Positions 13,027-24,440 of a DNA stretch of 64,000 nt are shown here, piece by piece. Source of the stretch: Microstegium vimineum (Eukaryota; Streptophyta; Magnoliopsida; Poales; Poaceae); assembly GCA_022036555.1 (NCBI GenBank), contig CM039124.1, forward strand, positions 51,363,940-51,427,939, written 5' to 3'. The notes below the pieces were generated by a model, which worked only from the letters and a program-made list of their open reading frames with translations, was not told where the DNA came from and made no database searches. The stretch's first letter is position 1; the number at the start of each line of letters is the position of its first letter. Made by a program: the position numbers and the translations under genes.

Positions 13027-13328
13027 GGTGCTGTTTGGTTGGACGATTTGTGCCCGTCACCGCTTCATAGTGGGAACGAATTACGTTGTTAGACGTTTGG
13101 AAGGACGCCAGTAACAGGTCACGGCGTGAATCGATACCGCCCTGTATATAACGGTCGCCCCTCCTCTCTCCTTTACGGAGTCAAGAAGGCTCGGCAGCAA
13201 AATCAGACCTGGCTGTCCCTGTCACACGTCCAACCAAACAAGTCGTGTTAACTCTTGCCGTGGAACAGTTGGCGCTTGTTTCTCTTCCGGTTCACGTTGC
13301 CGTTGCCTGAGCTGAAACAAACAACACC
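13027..13328. mobile_element. Tourist/PIF-Harbinger-like MITE with TAA target duplication
   Basis: The element begins GGTGCTGTTTG and ends CAAACAACACC, an inverted terminus, and is bracketed by TAA at 13024-13026 and 13329-13331. A 3-bp TAA/TTA duplication is characteristic of PIF/Harbinger elements. It is 302 bp, non-coding, with a tatataa-like motif inside. Confidence 0.7.
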
Positions 13329-13384
13329 TAAGTTGCTACTCACTGTTAGTGGATACGGTTCAATCCGGAGTTGCTACTCACATC

Positions 13385-13895
13385 GGTGCTGTTTGGTTCG
13401 TCCAATTTGGACCAGAACCCATTTACAGTGCTATCGGATCCCGTTAGTTTGTGTTTGGTTCGAACAGCCCGTAAATGTTCACAGCGCTAACGGGTACCAG
13501 CCCATACAATCTCGTTACCCCCGCTCAAGTCCCGGGACCCGATCCCATCCCTGAGCGGCATCTCCTCGCGACTCTTCCTCCCCACGCCGCCTCCTCGCGA
13601 CTCGCCCCCGCGCCGCCGCCTCGCCGGGACTGCCAGTGCCGCCGTCGCCGCGACTCACCTCCCGCGGGGAGCTGTTCCCATCTACAATGACACTCCTCCC
13701 CACGCCTCCTTCCATCCCCGCCGAGGACAGAAGCAGCTTTGCCGCCGACCGGCCGCAGGTAGGAGCTTCGCCGCCGGAGTGTATACCGTTGCACCTGGGA
13801 ACCAAACACATGGCGTAAACTGTTGCTCAGCAGCCGTTACGGGGGGATTGATTACCATTTACGTTCCCTTTACTTTACTTGAACCAAACAGCACC
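13385..13895. mobile_element. Second GGTGCTGTTTGG-ended non-autonomous DNA element with GC-rich core
   Basis: The 15-bp end GGTGCTGTTTGGTTC is repeated inverted at the right end, GAACCAAACAGCACC. The core (13520-13790) is strongly GC-rich and open in several frames, but no domain is recognised. No clear target duplication is seen directly at the ends. Instead, a 35-bp near-identical direct repeat lies just outside on both sides, at 13336-13370 and 13932-13966. Confidence 0.6.
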
Positions 13896-14545
13896 AGCAT
13901 GTTTATCAAGTCACATCCTGAACTACAGCTGCTACTCACTGTGAGTGGATACGGTTCAATCCGGAGATCTACATCTGCCTTGGAAGAGTGCTCTTCTCCT
14001 TCAGATGGACTTTGCTGTCTTCCTTGTAAATGTGTCATGTCGCTGCTGTTTGTTGAAGCAAACCTTGTCACAGCGATCATACTCACTGAAATAAGCCACG
14101 GAGTTTTGTCTTGTACAAAAATGGGCAAGCCTTTACTCTTAAGTTTCTCCTCAGCGTTAACATAAAAAAAACAGTCTGTCTTGTACAAAAACAAGTTCTG
14201 GTTTTGTCCACTGCGCCTGTGCTGTGCATGGCGTATCTTGCTCCGCTTCCTAATTTTTGGCAGCCGCTGCAGCTCTGCTCCGACGGAATGAGTGAATGAA
14301 AAAAAAAACAAATATTGTACTTGAGGAAAACCATCGAGATTGACACCAAAAATATAGGTCTGTTCTGTTTGAATTTTCAAACGATCGAGTCCGAACCTGA
14401 ATCACACTCACACCGAAAATCAATATCAACATACAAAGAGTCTCGACATGAGCCAGAAACATGCTAAAAACTGTTGCCGAAAAAGCTCTTCCTATTGTAC
14501 GTTCCATTTCAGGTCAAGGAACCAGCTGTATATGGGATTCAATTC

Positions 14546-17500
14546 CTAGGGCACATTCATCACTTGGATGGACTGCAGCATGTCGGAGAGCGCGATGACC
14601 AGGTCTCCGGACTGCACCATACCCCTGGCCTTCAGCAGTGAGAAGGTGCGGTTGAGGTTGCTCTCCATGTCATCGGACTCGCTGAGCCGGAATGGGATGA
14701 GACCCCACTGGAGGTTCAACCGTCTCCTGACGGACATCGAAGACGTGAATGCGAAGATCGGGCAGTCAGGGCGGCATCGTGAGAGCAGGGAGGCCATGTA
14801 GCCATCCTTCGTGTAGACGAAAACAGCATCAACTCCTAAGTTGTTGGCTGCAAGTAAGCAAAGCACACAAAGTTAGCACAAAAGCTATAGGTTCAAATAA
14901 CTACTCCTAAGTTGCAGTCACTATGCTCAAGACAGGATGCATAGTATCTGAATTAGTTCAGAATATATGAGGCACGAACTAGCTTCAAGGTTTAATCTCA
15001 AGAGCCAGAAACACAAATAGGATGCACCAAATTGCAGTAGTTATTTATATGCTTTTATAACAAAATTACAGTGGATAGTGGTGTAGTGCAGGGTATACCC
15101 ATTTTGGCTGCTGAATTGCATATCTCCTCTGATATCTTATCAGAGAATGAAGACGAGACATCTTGAAGCTCCAGCGCCTCGTGGCGCTTCTCATCTCTCC
15201 ACCACCTTTCAATCCTCAGGCTAACACTCCTAAGCACACTGAGAGCTTTCTCTGGATACCTCCCCATGGCTGACTCACCAGAAAGCATGAGAGCATCTGC
15301 ACGCTGGCGGACTGCCTCAGAAACATCAGCAACCTCAGCCCTGGTAGGTGTAGGATACTCGATCATTGATTCCAGAAGCTGAGAAGCAACAACGACTGGC
15401 TTGTTCAGCTGTCTGCACATTCTAACTATTCTCTTCTGTATGGAAGGAACCTGTTCCAGGGGGATTTGTGCCCCCAAATCCCCTCTGGCTACCATTATTC
15501 CATCTGATGCACGGATAATCTCCTCCAGGTTCTTCAGAGCATCAATGCTCTCAATCTTTGCAATGACCCCTATATCACTGGGACAAACAATGAAACAATT
15601 ACAATTTAGACAACCAAGTAATAACTTGTAAAACAAATTACAAAACCACGTGTATGGTATCTAAGCCATTAAGTGTGATGGCCACTCGGCACATTTAAAC
15701 CAGGGCATATAGACCCACTACAGCTTTCAGTGTCCACAACCAAACTGCTAGTATGCAAATTATCAACCAAACCATTTAAAACAAAAAAAAAAGGCAGACT
15801 CCACACTCAAACTCAAGAATTTGTTAAATACATGCACCGATACTTATGAAGTTATCATCCAGAAACCAAGCTCATGACTAGTAAAGCACTACCTTTCTGA
15901 TTTGGAAATAAGGACAATCAATATGTTACTATTAAACCCAGCTACATCCTACATGCGAATTGTGCACAGGACGAGGTGACAAAAACGCAATCTTACTTAC
16001 CTCCCACGGCTCCGTGCAGATATGTAACTCTTCAAATGATTAATTACTTCAGCAGACTTGACAAATGATACGGCGATGAAATCAACACCTTCAGCAATTC
16101 CAAAATCTATGTCAATCCAATCCTGCAAAGATGAGGTCATAAGTATAATTATTATCTGCAAGTAGTGCCCAAGCCTTTAATAGCTATTGGTTGATTGCAT
16201 TATATAAGAGAAGAATATTTCACTCAATTTTACACGCACTTCTTATCTTATTCTATACTAGAAGCCTATAAGATAAAAGTTCCAGAGTGAGCCAGCCCTT
16301 CACATTCTTTAAACTAATTTTAGCCATTAGGAAAAAGATCAGACAACCCAAGGGGTCAATATGGAATGGCATAAATTTACATTCCGGTCTGAGCTGAATA
16401 TCTACACTGAATGTTGAGCACAAAGTATGAGCAGCAAATTCCAAATCAAAGCAAGTGCTTTTTCACTATATAAATTACCTTTGATGAAATTGTAGGAAGC
16501 ATACTGTTCCTCTCTCGTACTACACTGCCATCGCGCCATATAGTCAGATTAGCCCGTGGCAGCAACAAACCAGGATCAGTGCAGCGGCACTTCACATCTG
16601 GCCCTAACTTTTCAATCACCTCAAACCTGGCCATTCCACCATCCACAAATAGTTCATCGCCAGCGTTGACATCTGGGTAGGGTTTTGATTATTTATTAAA
16701 GCAGGAAAATTACAATCACGTTAATGCATCGGTGTCATTTCGATACAGATATCTTTTTTTATAAAAGTAGACTCAAAAAAGAAGATCAGCATTGATGGAT
16801 AACCTTCAGCAAAGCCATCATAATTCACATGAATGACTCGATCTGGGAGCGATGTGTCAGAAGATCTAACACTAAATGTCCAAACTTCTCCATCCTGCAA
16901 AATCCAAGAGAAGAGAAAATTCTGATAAGTGATGACTGACAAGACTTGGTTCTAAAACTTCAGTACATTGCAAATTAGACGCACTGTTTTTCTAAATAGC
17001 CATTTAACCTATTTAAACGGGTGTTTATAAATTTTCGTTTAGCCTGACTCATTTACGAAAACAGTAAGCCCCCCGACTCACAGTATGCATGCATGATCTA
17101 AACTCAGAGGTCTTTGTCAAAGCATGGCCTCACAGTACATTTGTCATTTCTGTTATTACTTCCTCCATCCCAAATTATAAGACATTTGACTTTTTTGACA
17201 CCAAGTTTGACCACTCGACTTATTCAAAAATTTCAATACTCTCAAATTCAGACTTATTTTTATGCTAATGCAATTTACATATGGTCCGTACTCTCCAATT
17301 CAGAAAAGTTCAATACTCAAGTCAACCACCTCATGTTCCCCAAGAGATTACACACTACTATCTCAACCTATAGTAGGAGACATGAATTAAAGGAAAATAG
17401 GGTTAATGAACAAGATTATTCCTAATGCTTTTAAAATAACATATATATCCTTAACGAGTGCAGCCTATGCAGCTGAATTTGTTTTTTTTACCATCATGAG

Positions 17501-18681
17501 TAGCTCAGGTTTCCAACATGAAACTTTCGGTCATTTGTAAAACACATTTAAGAAGAAAAACATAATTTCAGCACACATCTTAGTAAACTCCGCCATCAGA
17601 CAATTTCTCCGAATTTACAATATGGTCTCTACTCTCTAATTCAGAAAAGTTCAGTAGCACAATTAGCCCTCTGATGTTCCCCCAACAGATTACACACTAC
17701 TATCTCAACCAATAGTGGGAGACATGGCTAATGAACAAGATTACTTCTATTGTAGTTAACTTTAGTGCTTTTCAAATAACATATATAACCTCAACAAGTG
17801 CAGCCTATGAAGCTGAGTTTGTATAGTCTCATTACAGGTAGCTTAGATTTCTAACATGGAAATTTATGTCATTTGTATATAACAAAATTAAGAAGAGAAA
17901 CGTAATTCCAGCACAAATCTCAGTAAACGAAACTCAGGAGTGCCATCGAACAATTTCTCCGCATATTCCAACACATATCTCATCAGATGCAGACGAACGA
18001 TGAACCAGTATATCAAGCCGCACATCATTCAGTGTTTAAGCATGGAATGAACAATGAACCTAGACCTAGGAAGGTGAAGTAACGAGATGTAGTCATGTAG
18101 CTGAGGCAGGGTCGCGCGCTGACCTCGGCCTTCGCGGAGGGCGCGCCGCCAAGGTCGCCCATGTGGATCTCGCTGCCCTCGGTGTCCATCATTACGGCGA
18201 CCGCGAATCCCTTCTCGTCGTTGAGCCTCCGGACGGCGCGGATGACCCCGCGGTGCCACTCGCGGTCGCCGTGGCACATGTTGACCCGCGCGACGTTCAT
18301 GCCGCCGACGGCGAGCGCCTCGAGCTCGGCGGCGCCGCAGGTGGCGGGGCCCACGGTGCAGATGAGCTTAGTGCGGCGCGTGCTCCGGAATCCGTTCTCC
18401 CGCAGCTCCGCCTCGGTGGCGGCGTCCACGTCGAAGGCGCCCGCGGCCGCTGCCGCGGCCACGGGGTAAGCCGCCGCCCACGGCACGTGGACGCCGTTCG
18501 GGGCGGGGGCTGGTTCGGGGAAGGATGTGCGGTCGGAGGACGAGGCGGTCAGGCGGCTGCTGCAGCAGCCGCGGCCTTGGGGGCGGAAGTTGGAGGGGAC
18601 AGGGAGGCGGTGGGGAGAGGGGCTAGATGGTTTAGAGGGCGTCGGGCCCTGGAGGTGGAGGGAACGGGCGGCGGTGGCCAT
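14546..18681 (-). CDS. Plastidial pyruvate kinase, alpha type (isozyme A, chloroplastic)
   Basis: Pyruvate kinase transfers phosphate from phosphoenolpyruvate to ADP in plastid glycolysis, and the alpha subunit works in a hetero-oligomer with beta subunits. Six minus-strand exons with GT-AG borders join in frame: 18681-18124, 16894-16804, 16672-16479, 16122-16001, 15577-15099 and 14847-14546 (581 aa, typical). Residues 1-80 form a Ser/Pro/Ala-rich transit peptide. TKLICTVGPATC (104-115) and MNVARVNMCHG (128-138) open the barrel. GDELFVDGGM and CRCTDPGLLLPRAN lie in the B domain. VARGDLGAQIPLEQ, ASQLLESMIEYPTPTRAE and ALMLSGESAMGRYPEKAL are barrel signatures, and NNLGVDAVFVYTKDG lies in the C domain. 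DTEGSEIH (167-173) replaces the usual KGPEIR loop, as in alpha-type isozymes. I chose the 18681 ATG because MATAARSL starts a standard transit peptide; the frame is open further upstream. It is transcribed in the same direction as the DUF506 gene. Intron 1 (18123-16895) carries a tandem duplication. Confidence 0.95.
17267..17960. repeat. Diverged tandem duplication (~341 bp) in pyruvate kinase intron 1
   Basis: Two copies run one after the other. The phrase atggtc...tactct(c)caattcagaaaag appears at 17281 and 17622, followed in each copy by gattacacactactatctc, aacaagatta, agtgcagcctatg and aatttctccg. Non-coding. Just 5' of it (about 17158-17225) is half of a Stowaway-type MITE (ttcctccatcccaaattat). 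Confidence 0.8.
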
Positions 18682-18970
18682 GGCTGCCGCTGCGGCGGTG
18701 TGCCGGCCGGCGTGGCGCTGGCTTTGGGAGTGTCGCCCGCGGCAGCTCTGTGCTAGACGAATTGAGGTGAGGCAGGAGGGCAGCAGGACGCCTGGTCGGC
18801 CTGGATGTGCCAACGGGGATTCGTCGGATTCGGATCTGCTCGTACTGCCGGGGTAGGTGCCGTGGTAGGCATTCACACCTGCTCATCGTCATCAAATAGT
18901 CCAAGGTAGGGGAAGGGTTTAATGTCCTATTTGTTTTCCATAAGTCACTAAAGGTCCTGTTTGGTTCTTT
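18682..18970 (-). promoter_or_regulatory. 5' leader and promoter-proximal region of plastidial pyruvate kinase
   Basis: GC-rich sequence upstream of the start codon. The reading frame stays open to about 18876, so part is probably transcribed leader. No clear TATA box was identified. Confidence 0.3.
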
Positions 18971-19636
18971 AGGGTTTGTTTGGTTGCTCTTAGAGAGAGA
19001 TTAAAGACTTATTTTAAGTTATTTTTAGTCTCTTTGAACCAAATACTAGAGACTTAATTAGGGACTTTTTTTGGCTAGGTAATAGTCTTAAGGGGTGAGA
19101 CTTTTGGGGACTTTTGGCCCACAATTGACACCCCTTGCCCTTCATTATTGCCTCTCTTCCCCCACTCCTTGTACCAGACAGAGGTACAATGATCTTTTTA
19201 GGATGTATTAAATGATGTTAAGTCTATATAAATTCATGGAACCAAACATCAATAAGGACTTTTATTAAGTCCCTGTTTTAGTCCCTAGTCTGTGGGACTA
19301 AAGAACCAAACAGACCCTTAGTCCTAGGGACTAAAGATTAAAACACAGACTTAATAAAAGTCTCTATTGGTGCTTGGTTCCATGAAATTGTATAGAATTA
19401 ACATCATTTAATACACCCTAACAAAGACCATTGTACCCCAGCATGGTGAAGGGAGAGGGCGTGGGCAGGCAAAAATGAAGGGCAAGGGGTGTCAATTGTG
19501 GTCCAAAAGTCCCCATAAGTCTCACCCTTGAGACTACTACCCAGCCCAAAAAAATCCCTAGTGTTTGGTTCAAATAGACTAAAAGAGACTTAAAATAAGT
19601 CTTTAGTCCCTCTTCAAGAGGAACCAAACAGGGTCT
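18971..19636. mobile_element. Head-to-head pair of ~335-bp MITEs forming a large hairpin
   Basis: Copy one (about 18971-19320) runs from tttgtttggttgctctta to aagaaccaaacagaccctta. Copy two (about 19320-19636) is the same family in reverse, ending gaggaaccaaacagggtct. Matching phrases in opposite orientation include aaagacttattttaagt, aattgacaccccttgccctt, tgtattaaatgatgtta and acttttattaagtc. Transcription across the pair would give a long, imperfect stem-loop. Confidence 0.8.
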
Positions 19637-19703
19637 AAGTCAGGTGACTTAAACCTAGTGATTTACTTAGTGACTTATCGAAATCATTAAAACTAATGAC
19701 TTA

Positions 19704-19926
19704 GTCAAGGGGTTCACAGCGCAATAACAAAGACCATTGGTTGGAGGGCTCTCACCCAGGATTCAAATCCTGGGTGTCACACTTTATTCTAAATTTATTC
19801 CAGAATTTTTCGACGCTACGCATTAAGTGGTAGGCAATGTTCCCGTCGACGGCGAGGCGTGTTCGTAGGGGCGAGTGTGCGTGCGTGTTGAGTGTCTGCG
19901 TTGTACTTTGTACTCTAAAAAAACAG
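19704..19926 (+). mobile_element. tRNA-derived SINE with 7-bp target duplication
   Basis: A pol III B-box-like GATTCAAATCC sits in a T-arm-like stem (acccagg/cctgggt) at about 19751-19774. The body is GC-rich with gcgagtgtgcgtgcgtg, and the 3' end is ttgtactctaaaaaaa. The direct repeat TGACTTA flanks it at 19697-19703 and 19927-19933. The A box is degenerate and no cloverleaf can be drawn, so this is not a tRNA gene. Confidence 0.7.
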
Positions 19927-19933
19927 TGACTTA

Positions 19934-20749
19934 TAAGTCATGTCTGTTTGGTTTCCAATGACATATAAGTCATGCATGATAGGGGTGGAGTGGGGTTCCT
20001 AAACAAAAAATGTACTATCTCATGTAAAAAGGGAGTGGCTTATAAGTTTTAAGTTGGGGTGACATATAAGTTAGGGTGTTTGGGAAAATAAGTCACTTTT
20101 TTACTTTTGGACTTATAAGTAGGTATCTTATTTGCAACCAAACAGGGCCTAAAACATTTGCAGTTTTGCACCGTAAAGAAAATTGCAGCTCCTTGTAAGA
20201 AATGAAAAGTGTCGTTCGCTGCCTATATCGTACAACATCAAACGTCCATGGTCTAAACATGTGTATTCCTCCTGCGGGTTGATAAACTGACTAAAACTTT
20301 TTTATATAAAAAAAACATAAGATATCATGATGAATAAGTCAGTTTGGTAAGTTTAAATAAACAGGACGGTTTAAGCTCGATAGACTCAGCAGAGATGCCT
20401 TTAGACTAACGAGGAGCCTTGCTCTTAAGAGTACTTTTTTTTAGGACATGTTTAGATCCATGAACATTAAAAATTAGAGCATCTCCAATAGCTTTTATAA
20501 AATCTACTCTCCCAGTCATTATTTAAATAATCATTTGATTAAAAATATCTTTAAAGTTTTCAACAACTTTTCTATGTCTTGTGTGCAATTTAGAGTCATC
20601 CTCGCTCTCCATTTTTGGCCAACGATAAATCTAGAATATATCATATCTATATTTAGATAGCTAATTGAAGAGGTTGTTGCATGGTGTTTTGTCACCAAAA
20701 TCTCTATTCATATTCCTATAAATTAGGAGGGAAACAAATTCAAAGCAAT
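19934..20749. other. Intergenic MITE debris up to the Tat element
   Basis: Phrases such as gtttggtttccaatgacatataagtc (19946-) and gacttataag...aaccaaacagggcct (to 20150) are opposing ends of a decayed MITE into which the SINE inserted. A gagcatctccaa terminus begins at about 20478. Its complement ttggagatgctc appears at about 41946, beyond the Tat element, so the Tat element may have landed inside that older element. No gene is seen. Confidence 0.45.
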
Positions 20750-22116
20750 TGTCGGGTACAAAGATAAGGGGTACCCTAACCCACGATAATCTAACGCCTA
20801 AGCATCCAGACGAAACCCAACAGTCGACCGAGCAATGGAGGAAGGCCCGCCAGGCGGAGGCCAACCCCACCAACAGAAGTGGCCAAATCATGGGCCAGCC
20901 CATGATCAGAGGGACGGAAGGCAGATCGACCTTCAACCTCGACCCCTCGATCGACGGAGGGAGGTCGAACGAACGACCCCCAACCTCGACCCCCTCGATC
21001 ACACCCCCTCGATCGACGGAGGGAGGGTCGAACGAACGACCCCCAACCTCGACCTTTCGAATGGAGGAGAGAGGTCGATCCTCCCCCCCCCCCTCGACTT
21101 CAACCCCTCGAAATGACGGACAGGGCGTCGAACGAACGACCCCGAACAGGAGGCTCGATCAGCTCACCTGCTCTCGGTATAGGAAAAAGGGGATCCTATG
21201 ATGGAATCCGCCCCCGCCTAACGCCATGGGCGCTCACTACCTCGGTCAAATCCGTCAAGTCATCACCCCTACCCGGATTACCCGTCGACCGTACAACTAC
21301 TGCAGCCACGCCTCGGGTACGAAGCACCCCCTCGAATCTTGGGTGAGGTAGCCCTCGACCGCGTCCTCAGGGATACGTCGGGGTCACGCAGGCCTCGATA
21401 CCCCTCGACCCGGGGGCTCGATCCTCATCCCCGACTGTTGTGGCATGGGACCCGTCCAATCCATCCCGCTTCAACTGTGGAACTCGCAGGTTCCACGCCA
21501 TACCGCTCGGCGACGACCAGTCTGCCATCACCATACCTCGGAACACCGGAAGTACAGAAGGAACATGCCGCTACAGCGATCGACGTCTCATCGCAGGCAT
21601 GGCGCACGGACATGTCTCCCATTCCGATACGTACTAGGTTCCTGTAACCCTAAGCCTCCCCTTGGCCTATAAAAGGGGACGTTGGGATAATAGAAGAGAG
21701 AGAGAGAAAGAGACGACACAGACGACACACGGGACAAGAGACGATCATCGACTCTACCCGCAATCACACACGAACTCTCACCAGAATCAAAGAAAGCAAG
21801 TCTTCCGCACACCCTACAATCGACCAATTGCTTGATCAACATATCAAGCAATCATCCGGGTCACCTAATATAACACTGCTAGCTCTAGGCCTCGACCTCC
21901 CTCGAGTTCATCCGTGTAACCAGCTTGTACCCCCCCCCTTGTACGAGCATTTCGGTGCAAGATAATACAATCCATCCTTTCCCGCTGGACGTAGGGCCTT
22001 CTTTTGCTCGAACCAGAATAAATACTGTGTTCTTCTTGCATCACATCTGGGAGAGGGAGCATGCAATACACAAATTCACTAGTTGGTGATTGACCCCCTG
22101 GGTCAAAGCACCGACA
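20750..22116 (+). repeat. 5' LTR of the Tat element
   Basis: The LTR starts TGTCGGGTACA and ends CACCGACA, giving a perfect 6-bp inverted terminus (TGTCGG/CCGACA). A TATA box TATAAAAG lies at 21668-21675, followed by a GA-rich start of the R/U5 region. A minisatellite with the unit 'cctcgatcgacggaggga...gaacgaacgacccccaac' occupies about 20935-21060. The LTR is directly followed by a primer-site-like gttggcgcgccaggtaggg. Confidence 0.93.
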
Positions 22117-22136
22117 GTTGGCGCGCCAGGTAGGGG
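22117..22136 (+). other. Candidate primer binding site
   Basis: The bases directly after the 5' LTR read gttggcgcgccaggtagggg, in the expected place for tRNA priming of minus-strand DNA. I did not identify the matching tRNA. Confidence 0.5.
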
Positions 22137-22174
22137 GGCTTTGCGTGTCGATCAACTCCCAACTTCTCTTCCAG

Positions 22175-24440
22175 ATGGAATCTACCATCCCGCCACTTCC
22201 ATTCACCACCATCATCTGGTTCGGGAGCCTAGAGTTCCTGTCCCTGGGCCCTGGCCATGACATGGTTCTACTCTCCAGAGGTCAGGAGGGTAGCAGCGGC
22301 TCCGCTACACCGGGCCATGGAGGACCTCCCGACGGTCCCACCGCTCGCGCTTTCCGCCTGCGACCAGGAGGAGGCACGAAGGACTCCGCCACAGCCGCGC
22401 GGATGGCGCGACACCTGCCGCTACTCCCCCGGCCTCAGCTGGTGACACAGTCACTCCCTTCGGAAGCCTGTTTGACCCACGCTTGGGGGGTCGAAGGAGG
22501 ATTCCTTGCCGGACCCGACTTCGACTTCTTCGCGTCGCCGCCGTGGAGGGCCCCCACAGCCTCTCCACCGTGTTCGGTCTCCTCGCCGCGCAGCGCACTT
22601 CCGCATGGGCTCCACAACAGCGCCAGACTCTTCTCCACCATGATCGACTCGAGGATGCGGGCGCAGCGCAAGTTCCCAAGGGATTTACTGCGCGCGACGA
22701 CGAGCCTCGCCACCACCCCTCCATCGGGTGAGCGCCCGGAGTTGCGACAAGCTCCTGTCCCCGGGTGCTACACCTGGGGCACTCTGCGGCAACGACTGGA
22801 GGAGGAGCGCAGGGGGTCCTCCCCCAACTTCTACCAGAGCCGCCCCGACCCAGATTCTCCCGATGAGGACTATGATCCCACACGGGAGTGCTTCCACCTC
22901 ATCGAGACAGTCGACTCCCAGGACGACACCTTCGGTGCCGCGGATGCTGATCCAGGAGGAGGGGCCGACGCTCCCCCAGCACGAGCCGCCGACCCCCCGA
23001 TCCCAGCCGAAGCTGATCCACCTCGGGACGCCCAGATCGCGTAGGTCCAAGAGCTGCTCACCAAGCTCGAGGAGGAGCGTCTACACTCCAACAGCTCGGG
23101 CAGGCCCTCGAGCAAGATCAGCAACAACCACCAGGTGAGGTGCCCGCGCCCGGGCCTGCGACGTCCATCGACAAATCGTCGAGGAAGGAGCTAACGAGCG
23201 CCACGCCTACAATCGCACCAGCCAGAATGTCGTGGCAGCCGCGATGCTGCTCCGTGACATGCCGACACCCTTGATGCCCCAAGCACAGCGCATTAGAGAT
23301 GAAATCCGGGGGCTCCTCCAAGCCGCGGCCGTGCAGTAGGCGGAGAGCTCAGCCTCGAGGCGCAGAGGAGCTGCTTCCGAGCGGTGGGACGTGCCCCCAC
23401 ATCAAGACCAAGAAGCATCCGTCCACCAAGTCGAGGCACCTCGAGGCCGAACGGAGCGGCAACCGGCTCGAGACCGCATGATCGACAATCGACAGCCGCG
23501 CGACGCGCGACACGACATCAACGACAACAAACGACGCCGGCACGGTGACGCTGAGGCTCGAGGATACAGTGCCCATCGAGGTGGGCACTACGACAGCGAC
23601 GAGGATCGACGTCGATCCCTGGAGCCACCGGGGCCCTGAGTCTTCAGCAGGGCGATCCGGCGAACCGCTTTGCAGGGTCGTTTCCGTCCACCCGCCAGCC
23701 TGGTCAAGTACAATGGTGAGACCAAGCCAGAGCTCTGGCTTGCTGATTTCAGGCTGACATATCAGCTAGGAGGTGCCGACAACGACAGAGCCATCATTCG
23801 GCAACTCCCGCTCTTCCTCTCCGACACCGCTCGAAGGTGGCTCGAGGAATTCCCCCCGGACATGATCCATGGCTGGCCCGACCTAGTCAGGATCTTCGAG
23901 GGAAACTTCAAGGGCACCTACGTGCGGCCGGGGAACTCCTGGGATCTCTGCAGCTGCAAGCAAATGTCGGGCAAGACCCTCCGCGAGTTCACGCGGCGAT
24001 TCTCCAAGCAACGTACCAAGCTACCCCACATCTCCGACCACGACGTCATCATGGCGTTTGTCGCCGGGACAACGTGCAAGGAGTTGGTGCGGGAACTAGG
24101 GCGCAACACTCCCAAGACCGCCAACGAGCTCATGGACATCATTGCCAACTACGCAGCCGGTGAAGAAGTCGTTGGCACGTTCTTCTGCGGGTCCCCCGAC
24201 AAAGGGAAGGCCAAGGCCAACGAGCCCGACGGCTCGAGCAAGGGGCCCAAGAGGAACAACAAGAAGAAGAAGAACCAGCAGGGCCGACACGACGCCGAGC
24301 CCGACGATCTTGTGGCTGCGGTAGGCCGAAAAAAGCCTCGAGGCCCCCCTCCAGACGGGGGCGTCTTCGATAAAATGCTGAAGGAGCCCTGCCCCTATCA
24401 CAAGGGTCGGCCAACCATAGCCTCGAGGACTGCCGCATGA
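22175..24440 (+). pseudogene. Tat element gag region
   Basis: An N-terminal part starts MESTIPPLP at 22175. It passes through a TAG at 23042-23044 (probably a former Gln codon before VQELLTKLEEER) and shifts frame. The conserved capsid-like core is open from 23670 to 24440, with LVKYNGETKPELWLADF, LPLFLSDTARRWLEEFP, WPDLVRIFEGNFKGTYVRP and ISDHDVIMAFVAGT, which is the standard plant Retrotrans_gag domain. It ends in a Lys-rich tail. The CPYHKG...NHSLEDCRMI segment at about 24390-24440 is broken by a one-base shift into the protease frame. Gag packages element RNA in virus-like particles; this copy cannot make an intact polyprotein. Confidence 0.88.

Noticed and set aside
18163..18856. Plus-strand frames of up to ~200 codons
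   Set aside because: They are antisense shadows of pyruvate kinase exon 1.
19727..19790. tRNA gene suggested by a T-arm-like stem
   Set aside because: No acceptor stem or anticodon arm can be drawn; the body, A-rich tail and 7-bp duplication identify a SINE.
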